Assembly: GCA_037367405.1 (NCBI GenBank)
Contig: JAZKJV010003368.1
Coordinates: forward strand, 62,001-126,000
From: Ottelia alismoides
Lineage: Eukaryota; Streptophyta; Magnoliopsida; Alismatales; Hydrocharitaceae
DNA length: 64,000 nt
Reading direction: 5' to 3'
The position numbers and the translations under genes were made by a program. This document shows, piece by piece, positions 25,121 to 37,800 of this stretch; position 1 is the stretch's first letter; every line of letters begins with the position of its first letter. The notes beneath the pieces are model-generated. The model did no database searches. It was not told the origin of the DNA and saw only the letters and a program-made list of their open reading frames with translations.

Positions 25121-26408
25121 AGGAGATCCGATGGTAATGAATGTTCACTTGGACACGTAACCGCTCCTCGTCGCTTGATATGAGTTCGCCAATGTATAGT
25201 GTAGAGCAGATCTTAGCGAGATCTGACAAATGTTGCTGCTCATAATCGGACGGTCGCGAACAAAACTGGAGCAGAGGAAGGAATCCAACGGATACTTCTC
25301 TTCCTGAAGAACAAGGAAGAACAATACATCAAGGGTCCTTTGATCACATCTCCCTCGCAACTACGGCGTTCTCTGGTGCTCCTCCAAGACTCGAAATGAT
25401 CCTTAAGGGTGTCCCAGCTGCTTGATGTATCAGAAGGCTCCAAGGACCATGTATGAGGTCCTAGGAGCTCGAGGAAGGTCTCGTGCCTACGAGACCTACA
25501 ACTGTAACAAAATTGCCTCCTAAGAGGCTCTTGACCTCCAATACCAGCAAGGGCAACACAAGAACACAAAAACAAAGGTCATGGGGTCTTATTAGGTGGA
25601 GATGGCACATACTGGATGCAGGCAGGGGACTATGACGAAGGGTGCCGGTGGGAGACCTGATCTCTTGATCTGTGGAAGATCAAGGGGAATGAAGTAATGC
25701 AGGGTGTAGAAGAAGCGAAGCGGGACGAAATGAAGGTAAAATGGGGATCGAAGAATGGATGAATGACGACAGAACGGTGTCCAGAGTAGATCTCCTATGA
25801 ACTATGAGAATAAAAAACTACACAACTGCAGGCAATTAAAATGCAAAAAAAAGGCAGGAACTAAAACTATAGTTACTGGCTATGAAGTGCTAGGATTACA
25901 CTATGGCTTGGCCATCCATAGTGGGAGCCAATGGAGCTCAGCCAGGAGGAACTCCTGTGGACCTGGGTCGCATCCTTTCTCGTCGCGTACATGCTGCAAT
26001 TCGCTTGGGGAGATATTATCACCTTGCTCGACTCAAGGGTGGATCGATCCGAGGGGTATAATGATTAGTAATGAACCAAATTCAAAATGGGCTCTAACGA
26101 AGGTATGTGTACAAATGTGCACTGGATTGGGGAGAATAATCGAGGCCGTAATTCGCAGATCAACATAAGATGTGCATGTGATAGACCATAGATCGAGGAA
26201 CAATAACTCAGAAGGAATCATGCTAAAAATGAAAGAATAGAGAGGCAAAAATCGAGGAATTAGGGGCTTAGTGAGTCTGATAGGGCAAACCTAGAGAGTC
26301 CAGAGAGTTTACCGAGATCAACTCAGACCGAGCTCCCATCGGTCCACTTCAGCTCGCTAGATGATGATGGGCACACCCAGCGACTCAGGTAAAGGTATCT
26401 AAAATGGT
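25121..26408 (-). other. Likely leader region of element E, minus strand
   Basis: Lies inward of the E primer site, so by position it is E's 5' untranslated region. No ORF here resembles Gag or any protein I recognise. Base composition is more even than the flanking LTR DNA. The left limit is approximate, and part of 25121-25300 may belong to the neighbouring LTR fragment. Confidence 0.4.
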
Positions 26409-26428
26409 CGTTGCGATCCAAGTCACCA
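26409..26428 (-). other. Primer-binding site of element E
   Basis: Minus strand reads TGGTGACTTGGATCGCAACG, two bases from an LTR end in ACCACA. The position is right, but the sequence is unlike the tRNA-Asp-type sites of A, B and C. Confidence 0.5.
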
Positions 26429-26430
26429 GA

Positions 26431-29400
26431 TGTGGTCAATCCAGAAAAAGAGACCACCAATAAGAGATAAAATCAAGCCAAAATCAATATAGCGGTCTTG
26501 CTATTTTATTAACCCGGTATAGCGACCAGGGTCGAACACAGGGAGCACGTAATGGCCTTGCGGCCTACGAAGTAGTAAAAAATAGAATGAAAGAGAAGAA
26601 AAGAGTATTTTTGGTGGTTTTTAGGGTTTTTATATTTTTTTGGATTTTTAATTAATTAAGAAACTAAAGAAAAACAAGTACACAAGGCAATTCAACTATT
26701 TATTTAATGTCTCAAAAATCAGTCAAAAATTCCAATAAAAATATTTTTGTGTGTTTTATGTTTTTTACAGTTTTTGGTGAATTTTTGGATTTTTCTGATT
26801 TTTATATAATTTTCTAAAAATGAAACAAGGTCAGAAAAAGGAGGTACTATCCAGCCGAGCTTAAGGGACTTAGATAAAATATCTAAGAGTCCCCAATAAG
26901 CCTAGAGGTAATTTTCCTGTACAGAAAAAGAAATAAGGAAAATTTTGGCACCTTAATTATTGTTTTTGGATTTTTAGATTATTTAGTAGAATTTTATGAG
27001 TTTTTAGGGGTTTTTCAATTTTTAGGAGTTTTAAATATGAAAAATAGCCAAAATTGGCTAGAAAATCAAGCAAACCAAGATAAACAGTAGGTAATGTTTT
27101 TGTAATTTTTAGATGAGTTTTAATATTTTTTGTGATTTTTCAAATCAGACAATAAGGAAAATTAATGTTTTTGAATTTTTAAAAATATCAAAACAAAACA
27201 AAAATGTCTCCAAAAATTCCAGAAAATTTTACACTATGGCAGGAGCCATGTGTCCAATTTTCATTGGATTTGGAGTTGATTTGCTATTTTATTCAAAAAT
27301 AAGAAGTGGGTACTGTGCACAGGGACTTGAGTGCAAATACCAAGAGTCCAGGGGGTCCGGTGCAAAATACCCAGGAAAACATGCGCATAGCGCGTGCCTG
27401 AGGCACTCAAGGACCTAAATGTAATAAAAACTATGTCCTAGGACTATTTGGTAACAGGTACCAAAAGTCCGAGGGCTAGTCTGCAATTAACCCAATAAAA
27501 AGCGCACATGCACTATTAAATTACGCACAGGGGTATAAATGCAATAATCCAAAACTATTCATTCATTCCATAACATCTCAGAACTACAAGGTATAAAATG
27601 CAAATAGCCCAGAAAGAGCACGTGCTACACCATACACAGGGGCATAAATGCGAACGAAATAAAGTACAGGGTCCTCAATGCAATTGTACCAAAAACTAAA
27701 CAACTAGATAACGTATTTACAGGACTAAATGCTAAACCACAGAAAATAGAGGGCCTAAGGGTAAATTACCTTTTATTAAGTCGAGCCGATGGATGAGCGC
27801 CACGTGGTAGATGAACGGTCAGGATGCGGGTGGCGCTCCAAAGCTGGGCTCCTAGCGCGGATCTGACGGTCGAGGCCTCGCCACGTGCTAGATCTGGCGG
27901 TGGAGATGCGTCGCTGCTAAGCCTTGGCCATCGGACGGCTGGGATCAGACCTCCTGAGGATCTTGCGGTGGCTGCTGCTCCGTGAATGAAGGGCTCCGAT
28001 CGAATCTGGAGCTGGAGGCTGATCGAACGGCGGACAGGGATGGAGGACGAACTGGCCTCCGGCGAACTTCGCCGAGGTCGTGACGGCGTTGGCCTCCTCC
28101 TGGGAACCCTCTGATGATCGGAAAAGGTGTGTGGAAGGCTTCCGCGTCTGCTGGATGTCTCCGATGACCCAGCCGACTCTGGAGAGCTCCGGCAAGGTCG
28201 GCGGAGCTCGAGCTACTGGACTGAATGGTCCAAGCCCTCAGATGGGCTTGGATGAACCTGCAGAGTAGACCAGAAAGCTTGCGAGTCGAGGGCAAACTGC
28301 CTCGACCACGTTAGGCGTGGTGAAGGTGGTCGGGGGGTCGATGTGGGTGAGCTCCGGCGAGGGTGTGGACGGAGGAGCTCGAACCCCAGCTCCTGTGCGA
28401 GCTGGGTTGAATGGAGGGGTGCAGAACATGCGCAAGGGACGGGCGAACGTAGTGATGGATTCCGATGATCGAACGGAGGGGGGATATGGTCGGAATCAGC
28501 GAAAATCGACGGCGGTGCGGATTGGGGGAAATCTGAAATTGACGAAAAGGAAAGGAGAAAGGTCTACCAGGGTGGATGAATGGACTATGGACGAGCTTGC
28601 AAAGCTCTGGGTCCTCGCCTCAAGGAGCGTCGATGTCCAAGGCTCGAGCTCCTGCTCTGGGCGGAGCACGGCGGTGGAGACTCGCCGGATCAGTGGTCTG
28701 AGCGTCCTCAGCCTCGCTGCAACACCTCTGGGGCAAGCTGTCACTCTCGCGATGAAGGTGGAGGTCACTTGAAGGGGGAACGACAAGCCAAAGATGGAAA
28801 AATAGGGTGGCGGAGCTCGGCTTATGTATGGGTGTAGGTCCGGCTAGGGTTGGTCGGGTAGGGCTGTGTGAAGCACGGATCCCGAGGCTGGAGCTCCGGC
28901 GAGGGTATCGGATATGACGTGATCAAAACGGACCCAGGGTTTAGGCAAGGCGTGATCGGGTTTAGGTGCGAAAAATACGAGAAATCGGGTCGGGCACCCG
29001 TTACCCGTGGGAGGTGGTCCTGAAGGGAAGTTGACCGGGCGGTCAACAACCCCCTGGACCAATAGGAAGCTGCCACCTGGAAAATATTTGGAAATTAGAT
29101 TATAAATAGCAAATGGCTTATTTAATGAAAACTCAAAACATGAAATATTTTTGTTTTAATATTTTCTATTTTTTTGTGATTTTTAATTAATTTTTCAAAA
29201 TAAAAATAGTGTATTTACATAGTAGGGTTGTATATAGGTATATATACAATATATAGATTTTTATTTTTGATTTTTAATTTGTTATTTTTATACACTTTTA
29301 TTCCCATTTTATATTTTATTTATTTATTTCATAAAATAAGGAATAAAAAGATATTTTTATTTTATTTTTATTATTTATATACATAGGTGAAATAAATAGG

Positions 29401-30034
29401 TATGTACATACATATACATGGTATATTTACAAAGTATTTTTTATTTTTAATTTTGTTCTTTTTATTTTGTTTTTTATTTTGTTTTAATTTATTTTATTTA
29501 TTTACACCATAAAGGATAGAATGTATACAAGATTTTTTTGGAAATTAATTTTATTTATTTATAAGGCTAAATAAATACAAGGTGAATGGACTATATACAT
29601 GGTGACTATGTATATGAGTGATGTTTTTGTTTTCTTTTTAATTTTTCTATTTTTATTTTGATTTTTATATTAATAAATATATACAAGTATTTACAAGCCT
29701 ATGTTAGTCTCTTTTTGGAGGAAAATATTTTTATTATATTTACAAATATATTTATACACATGAGCCCCTATCTCCCTCTACTTTGGCTTTTATGCGGTTA
29801 GGCCCATGCTGAGCCCTCCCTTGGAATTAGGTCGCTCAATATTTATTCTAAATATTTCCCTCTTTTTCTTTTTACTCTTTATTCTTTTATTTTTGCACAA
29901 AAACATGCTAATTATTAAACTTTATACAATGCATGCTTTTGATAATTATTTGTATTTACATGAATATACATGCATTTGCAAAGGTTTTTGTAGCTAAAAT
30001 ATAAGAATAAAGAGTGATGAATGGGTATTCATCA
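26431..30034 (-). repeat. 5' LTR of element E, minus strand
   Basis: 3604 bp. On the minus strand it starts TGATGAATACCCATTCATCA and ends ACCACA. The layout matches the other Athila LTRs: an AT-rich first part, a GC-rich middle (about 27780-29070, with CACGTG boxes near 27617, 27801 and 27881) and an AT-rich end. The phrase cctgtgttcgaccctggt (minus strand, near 26530) is shared with element C near 58420. No second LTR was found, so E is truncated on its left. Confidence 0.65.
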
Positions 30035-31174
30035 GATGACAAAACAGAGTGGAAATTCTTTATAAAGTAATAAATGACTTTATTGATCTTTAGTCAAAAC
30101 TTGAAAAATATTTATTATTTTATATAGTAAATTATGGTGATTTTTATTTCATTTTACAAGTTAAATTATTGTGAGTTATTTTTTACATGTTTAAATATAT
30201 GTATAATTACCGATGTAGCATGTATTTTATTTTTTTTCTATTTTAGATTTTATTATTATATATACATTATTTATATATTTATAGTTTATTTAAATACACT
30301 TATATATTTTATTGAAATTTTCTGAAGTTTTATGTACACTTAAATAAATAGTGGTATTTATTATATAGGTATATGTAAGTATAAATCATCTACACATTTT
30401 AGTATACTAAATTATTTTATTACAATTTTCATTGTTTTCTTTTATTTTAATTGTGTATATGTATTTCACATATTATTTACAAAAAATTATAAAAATATAA
30501 TAATATGAAAAGTATAAATAATAAATAAAATGATTATTCAGGTAAATTGCACAATAGGGGCCCAATTTAAAACGTTTGCATCTTAACTCTAAATTGAATG
30601 AATCTACCTTCATCAAATAGATAACTAAATTTTATATACAATTAAAGTGAGTTTGGACATTTTTGATATAATATGGAGAAGATACATGTCTGGGAAGTTT
30701 TGATTTTGACTTTTTATTTTGAGTATCCAAGGCACATTGTGCATTATTTTTACATAAAATAAATTTTGTTTTTTTCTATATATTTTTATCTAAGACTTTA
30801 TACGAAGTTTATTGAATTGAAGTATAAATAATAAAGAATAAAATAGGTCCCGAATTGAATTATTGAGGAATTAAATATTAAAGTTTTTATTATATTCTTG
30901 GCCCATATCTCCCCCTACTTTATTCCTTGTCGACCCAGTCATCATGATGCCTAGGTCTGGGGGTTTGGGGTCATTCAATACCCATGGTATTTCATTTATT
31001 TTTCTTTTCTTTTCTTTATTCTTTTATTTTTGGCATTTAATAAAGTATTTTATACACTATTTACAGAGTAAATAATTGCATATTATTTTTACAAGATAAT
31101 GATATATACAAGCATTTAGCTAGGGTTTAAAGGACAAAATGAAAGAATAAAGGTGAGGAAATGGAGATTCATCA
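30035..31174 (-). repeat. 5' part of an LTR (F), minus strand
   Basis: On the minus strand it begins at 31174 with TGATGAATCTCC, the same start as A and C. Near 30550 it has the U3-like phrase ttgggcccctattgt, matching A near 3890 and 54380. It is cut at 30034/30035 where LTR E begins, so E probably inserted into F. The rest of F may be the fragment at 23263-25120. Confidence 0.6.
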
Positions 31175-31662
31175 TCAAGTAAAAAGGATCTCGTGAGTGC
31201 TTTGTATAAAATATACAAGATGTTAATAAAGTTAACAAAATGTCTTGAAAGTGACTTTTCACATATGAGTGTGGCTCAACTTCAATGCATTTTTGTGATT
31301 TATAATATTTTTAATGATGAACTCTAAAGGTGAATATGGTCAAATTAGAGATCATATGTTGAGATAATAAATTCGAAACATAAGCATATCAGTAATTTGG
31401 ATTTGGTTCGTATTAACATATGTATAGGCGAGTATTTTCAAGATATTTTATACTTTCATTAAAACTTTTAAGGAATTATTAATTAAGGAACTATGTCAAT
31501 TGGAGTTTTGTAAACATAAATATATCAGTTTAGTTGTATGTCTATATTATGAGAGAGTGTGTGTAATGTGATATTATGTACAATAATGTACCTTTTTTAC
31601 AAGTTTCTTTAATTTTTCTAGTCTTTATTGGGTCGCTCGAGGCATAGGATCTCGATCTCTGA
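31175..31662. other. Gene-free AT-rich DNA
   Basis: No ORF, RNA gene or repeat boundary that I can support. Confidence 0.5.
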
Positions 31663-32007
31663 GGGTGTGTTTGGTTTAACCCATTTTTGTATTTGTGTGT
31701 TTGGTTGGTGTGTTAAGGGTTGGGAGGATTTGTGTGATGTGATTGTATTGAAATTTGAGAAAGTGGGTAGTTATTATGATATGATTGTATTGGAATTTGA
31801 AAAAGTGGGTAGTTGTTGTGATGTAATTGTATTGAAGTTTGAAATAATGAGTAGAAGTTGAGTATTTTATGATTTTTAGATGATATGATGGTATAATATA
31901 TATTACTTTTAATGAAAAGATGGTGGGTTCCACAAGTGGGTTAGGAATATGGGTTTTGGGGGTTAGCCCACCCAAAGTGGGGAGTAACCTCCCAACCGAA
32001 CACACCC
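31663..32007. mobile_element. Tourist-like MITE with internal tandem repeat
   Basis: 345 bp, ends GGGTGTGTTTGGTT and AACCGAACACACCC (inverted, one mismatch), flanked by TGA on both sides. A 3-bp duplication suggests the PIF/Harbinger superfamily. It has no coding capacity. Confidence 0.78.
31736..31861. repeat. Three 42-bp tandem repeats inside the MITE
   Basis: Units start at 31736, 31778 and 31820, each like gatgtgattgtattgaaatt, with a few differences. Confidence 0.85.
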
Positions 32008-33230
32008 TGAGTGGAGGTTACAAATAGAGCTTGTAGGACTATTTACTTTAGTCTTCTTGGTTAGTCTGCACACAGATGGAATATATGCATCTTGTCATTT
32101 TCTTTATTTCTCTCCTAGAAATTGGTTAGCTACCTCTCATTTTGTTCTAGAATTCGTCCTGTTTGTGGGTCAATTAGGGCATGCGGGAAGGGCACGTGCA
32201 TTTCCAGCAGGATTTGAAAAAGGAATTACAATTTTCTTCTTTGCATTTTTATATATTTTGTGTGCTTATTTATACATATTATGCACACACATGTATTTAC
32301 AAGAATATAATGTTATGACGCAGATGCATGTATTTTTTAAGTTATTTAACTCAATTTTCATGTCTTAGATAGATGAAACCTAAGCTCATAATACTGCGGG
32401 AAACGGAGAAGTGGATGGAGGTGATTGAATCATGGTGACATGGTATCTTGGAGGTGGAGCTAGTGTGACCTTACTACGAGTTGCATGTAGATGATGTGAG
32501 GCGAAGGTAGGCAAGGCAAGGGTAGTGGCTAGAGGGTCACGTTCATTATCCATGAAGAGGATAGAGCCACATGGTGGTTAATGTTGGGCACAATGATGTT
32601 GAATCACTATCCGAGAAGGGTGGCGGGGGCACTATATCGCACCACGTTTGCACAACTAGGGATCATCTATGAGGGAAGCAGAAGCAACTGAGGTAGGTTT
32701 CTGCAGTGGTGGAGAAAAATGGCTTCCCCTTGCGTACAATAATGAGATCTTCAGGAAAAGGTGACAATCCTTCAAATAATAAAGAGAGTTTTGATGGGTT
32801 CTTCATTGGGGGTTGTTTCCCAAGGAAGGAGATGATGGGTCTAGTTGTCCTATTAATGTTCTTAGGCTTTCTCTTCCCATCCGATGATGATGGTGATGTT
32901 GATTTTTGATGCTTGAGGTCTTGTCCACCCCCCCCCCCTCCCCCCCAAAAAAAAATCTTATGTTGTTTGGAGGAAGGAGGAAGTAGAAGTAGAAAGGTAT
33001 CATTCATAAAGTATACAAATAAGATTGGTAGATAACACATATAAATAACAGAATACTTTCACTTTAATGGCCAGCTAGATGGGGTTTAACAACTTGGTCA
33101 TAGTGTAACAGCTAGTTAGTTTGCAATGGTCATGGGGGTCATTGTGTAATAGCCACGGATTGTAGTGTAATTACAGTAAGTTTACATAGGTCTTTGTGTA
33201 AAAATCACCTCATTGGACATCCAACAAGGT
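32008..33230. other. Intergenic DNA without a supported gene
   Basis: Small ORFs (32057-32368, 32706-32909) show no recognisable domain. There is a low-complexity C-run followed by an A-run at about 32927-32955. Nothing else is supported. Confidence 0.5.
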
Positions 33231-33235
33231 CATAT
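33231..33235. repeat. Left target-site duplication of the Copia element
   Basis: CATAT, identical to 39980-39984. Confidence 0.9.
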
Positions 33236-34310
33236 TGTTGTAAATAAGATTACCAGTTCATACATTAAACAGAATAAAATCGGATCCAAATGAATTAACA
33301 GAGAAACGATACAGATTAAAATCATATTAATCATATGTTTCCCAATCATTATCCGATTATTCAATGTAAATAGGAACCGATTAAAAGAACAGAAACACAA
33401 ATACGGGCATGATCCAGAAAGGGTAAAGTAATAAACGTATTGCGGCAAGCAAAATAAAACAGAGATTAGTTTAGAAGTCACCGAAGCGTCCATGAAAATG
33501 GACTGTCCTTAGAGAAGATATCGCCCCCACAATACCGGTGCGTAGGGTACTGGCGATCCGCTCCCAGGATACGACGGTTCACGATCGTCGTCGGCGCACA
33601 CCAACGGGATCGTCCTCGATTGTACCTCAGTGAACTGCAGTCGAGAGAGGTGAAGAGAAAGACGTTCGTCCGCGAGAGGAAGAACAAGAGAGACAGCGTG
33701 AGAGAGAGGTTTTTCTGGCGAGTGTAGAAAAACTGAGTCGGGTGAGGGATATAAATAGAGAGTCTCGCGTCTTAAGACGCGACCTTTGGTTTCCAAAGAA
33801 TGCGATCTTTGGTTTCCAAAAGATGCGTCCTTTGGTTTCCAAAAGATGCGTCCCGAAGACGCATCCTTTCGGATCCCAAAAAACGCGCCCATAAAGGCGA
33901 GTTGAATTCCCATTTAAGTTGACTTACCAAATTAATCGTATGATTAATTTAATCGACTTACCAAATGAAATCTACAGCAAAAGTATCGAGATCCGAGATC
34001 CGAATTGACTCTCCCGAGCCCGAGCCCGAGACGGAGCGGAGCGCGCGCGCGTGCGCGTGTGTGATCCTCCATTCCTCCTCTCTACTATTGCTACAAGAGC
34101 TTGGGGTGTGGACTCATATTTAAGTCCACCAAAAAGTTTAGTTCTCCCCGGTGTGGGACTAAACTTCCACCCAAACTCCCATATTTCAAATTTGGGAATT
34201 CCCAACTTACCCTCCAAACCATTTGGTTTCCCAATTGAAACCAAATTGAATGCCAATTGTAATTACATAGACTTTCCAATTAAAGTCTAAATACAACTTT
34301 GAATACAACA
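33236..34310 (-). repeat. 3' LTR of the Copia element
   Basis: 1075 bp. Reading on the minus strand it starts TGTTGTATTC and ends TACAACA. A short tandem block built on cctttggtttccaaaagatg lies at 33781-33860. The TATA-like TATTTATA (minus strand, about 33751-33758) is followed by a CT-rich leader. Preceded inward by GTGGGAGAT, the probable polypurine tract (34311-34320). Confidence 0.92.
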
Positions 34311-34847
34311 ATCTCCCACGAATTCACCAATTTGAAAAAGAGATTCAAAAGGATTCAAGAGACTTCTTTCGGCTGCCCACACTTTGCTTTCAGTAAAGGT
34401 ACCTTCCGGTTTGAACCTCTACCTAAGTTTACTACTTTCACTTTAACAGGAACGAAGTGAACTATGTCTTGAACTTCAGACCTTGGTGTTAAAGTATACG
34501 GTAGAAACAACAAAGCGTTGTTCTTGGTACAATCTTCAGGGTTGGTGCTCTTAAAGGCCATGCACCCTTATCCTGTTTCATGAGTGTGTTCAGGAATGAC
34601 CCTCTTCCTTTAACTGCGGCCCACAGTAACACTCACATAGGTGGCGTTCTCCAAGGATGCACTGCTAACATCCTGCCCTAAGGCTTGAACCCATTCAGAG
34701 CCTATGCTCTTCCTAAACTTGCAGCTTAAATGGCACTCAGGCTTCCAGGGATAGGACACTCATGCTTACGCATTAAAGTTAGAGTGCCAACCAGTTCTCC
34801 AAACAGCTTGTTATTACCACATTGAACCTACTTTGTGGGATCTCCAC

Positions 34848-37800
34848 TCAGTTAGGTTGGGTTGCTACTGTAGAGGAACTCCCAATGGGTCTCAGTCCCA
34901 TCCCAAGCCTAGACTTTAGGACTAAAGATCTATCAAGTCCCTTAGTCAATGGATCTGCCGTGTTGTCTTTGGATCCAACAAAATCCACAGCCAACACTCC
35001 TCGAGACACCAAATCCCTTAACGTCTTAAGTCTGATTTGTATGTGTCTCCTTGTTTTCTGATTGAACTTTGAACTCTTGATCTTGTCAATTGTGGTCATA
35101 TTGTCACAATGTACCGAGATCGCAGGAACAGGCTGATCTACCATGGGAATTTCAGACAGAAGTTCCCTTAGCCATTCAGCCTCAATTCCAGTGGTGTCCA
35201 AAGCACACAGCTCGGCCTCAAAAGTGGATCGAGCTAGAATGGTCTGCTTCACAGACCTCCAGGAGACTGCACCGCCTCCAAGGGTAAATACATACCCTGT
35301 AACACCATTACTCCCGGACTCCTCTATTTTCCCTATCCAGCTTGCATCACTGTAATCTTCTAGTACAGATGGATGTCTACCATAATGCAAACTAAGAGAA
35401 ATAGTTCCCTTCAAGTACTTCAGTACTCGATCCAGAGCCTCCCAGTGAGTACGGTCAGGACAGCTAGTGTATCTACTCAGCTTTGCAACCGAGAATGAAA
35501 TATCAGGTCTCGTGCAATTTGCAAGATACATTAGACTTCCTATCACTTGTGAATACCTTACCTGGGCTACAGGTACTCCACTTTTATTCTTAAATAGCGT
35601 TTTGGACGAATCAAAAGGAGTGCTTACAGCTTTGCAATCTTGATATCCAAATTTCTCAAGTACCTTCTCAACATAGTGAGATTGAGAAATTACAATCCCA
35701 TCAACTGACCTTATCAGTTTGAGACCCAAGATCACATCAGCAACACCCATGTCCTTCATTTCAAACTTGCTACTCAAGAATGCCTTAGTCTCATTAATAA
35801 TCCTCATATGTGATCCGAACAATAATATGTCATCAACATATAGGCACAAGACAATACACTCATCACCTTTCACCTTAGAATAAACACACTTGTCGGATTC
35901 ATGAACCTTAAAGCCATATGACAAAATAGTCTTGTCAAATTTTTCATGCCACTGCTTTGGTGCTTGTTTTAATCCGTAAAGGGATTTGACAAGCTTGCAA
36001 ACCTTTCCCTCATTCCCAGGAGTCACAAGCCCATCAGGTTGATCCATATAGATCTCTTCCTCAAGATCGCCATGCAAGAAGGCGGTCTTCACATCCATTT
36101 GGTGGATAGAGAGATCATATACAGATGCCAATGCTATGAGCATCCGGATTGTGGTCATCCTAGTCACAGGGGAATAGGTATCAAAATAATCGATACCTTC
36201 CTTTTGCCTAAAGCCCTTGGCAACTAATCTGGCTTTGTACTTTTCAATTGATCCGTCAGGTCTAAGCTTTCTCTTAAACACCCACTTGCACCCAATGGTA
36301 GAGCACCCTTTGGGTAAATCAACCAACTCCCAAGTTCCATTAGCCATAATGGAATCCATCTCAGATTTGATGGCTTCCTTCCATTGTTTTGCTTCAGATG
36401 AAGCCATGGCTTCCTTATAACTTGGTGGATCACCCTCGATCTGGTAGACAACGAAGTCGCTACCCAGATCCTTGGCTATCCGAGGTCTTTTACTCCTCCT
36501 TGGCTCAATCTCTTCAGAGAGATCATTGGGTTCAGGTTGAGTCTCAACCCCCACATTCGATATCCTTTCCACTTGGTCTGGAATAGATCCTGATGTGGAG
36601 GCGCCCTCAATGGTCAGATTCTGAGGAATCCCAATCTTTAATGGAAAGACATCCTCAAAGAAGGTAGCATCACGGAGTTCAACAATAGTATTGACATCTA
36701 TGCCCGGTATCTCGGACCGAATTACCAAGAACCTATATGCATAGCTATTTTCCAAGTAACCTAAGAAGACCGCATCAACAGTTTTAGGACCAAGTTTCTT
36801 TCTCTTGTGTTCTGGGACTAAAACCTTAGCGAGACAGCCCCACACTTTGAGATATCTTAAACTCAGTTTCCTATTTCTCCAAAGTTCAAAGGGACATTTT
36901 TCCATATGTCTTGGAGGCACCCTATTCAGAATATGGCAAGCCGTATTCAAGGCTTCTCCCCACATATAGGTTGGAAGTCCAGAACTCTGTAGGAGAGCAT
37001 TGATCATGTCAGTTAAGGTTCTATTTTTCCGTTCTGCTATCCCATTTGATTGCGGTGAATATGGGGCCGTAACTTCATGAACTATGCCAAAAGATTTGCA
37101 TTGTTCATCAAATAAGTTAGAGGTATATTCACTTCCTCTATCTGACCTAAGGCGTTTAAGCACTTTTCCTGTTTGTGTCTCAGCCTCATTCTTAAAGATA
37201 AGAAATTTCTCTAAGGCTTCATCCTTGGTTTTCATTAGATATACATAGCAGTATCTACTGCCATCATCTATAAAGGTGATAAAGTATTTCTTATTGTCTC
37301 GGGTCAACACACCATTAAACTCACAGATATCCGTGTGCACTAGATCCAAGATCTCACTATCTCTAGAGACAGACTGAAAAGACTTCCTAGGTGTCTTTGC
37401 TTGCACACATATCTCACATTTTTGAGTTTTATCAATTGTGTGTTTAGGGATCAATTCTAAATTCATCATCCTTTTAATCGAATTTAGATTTACATGACCC
37501 AATCTACCATGCCACAGATCACAAGATTCAAGATTATTCACAACATGAGACACAGAACTAGAACATTCAGCATTCAAAACATTCAATTCATTAATGTTTA
37601 CTGAATCACATCTAATTCTAAATAACAAATCAAAGTCAGCCAAATAGCCTTTACCATAAAAGACACCGTGTCTCAGAATAACAACTTTATTACATTTAAA
37701 GATTAATTCAAAACCATTTCTAACTAAGATGGAGCCAGATAACACATTCTTCTTAATGTCAGGAACATGCAGCACCCTGTGCAACGTCCAGACTCGTCCA

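Noticed and set aside
28317..28837. ORFs of 85-151 codons in the GC-rich middle of LTR E
   Set aside because: Both strands are open over the same stretch, and the position matches the GC-rich LTR segment that yields false ORFs in A and C.
34822..36586. Plus-strand ORFs inside Copia pol
   Set aside because: Shadows of the intact 1122-codon minus-strand frame.
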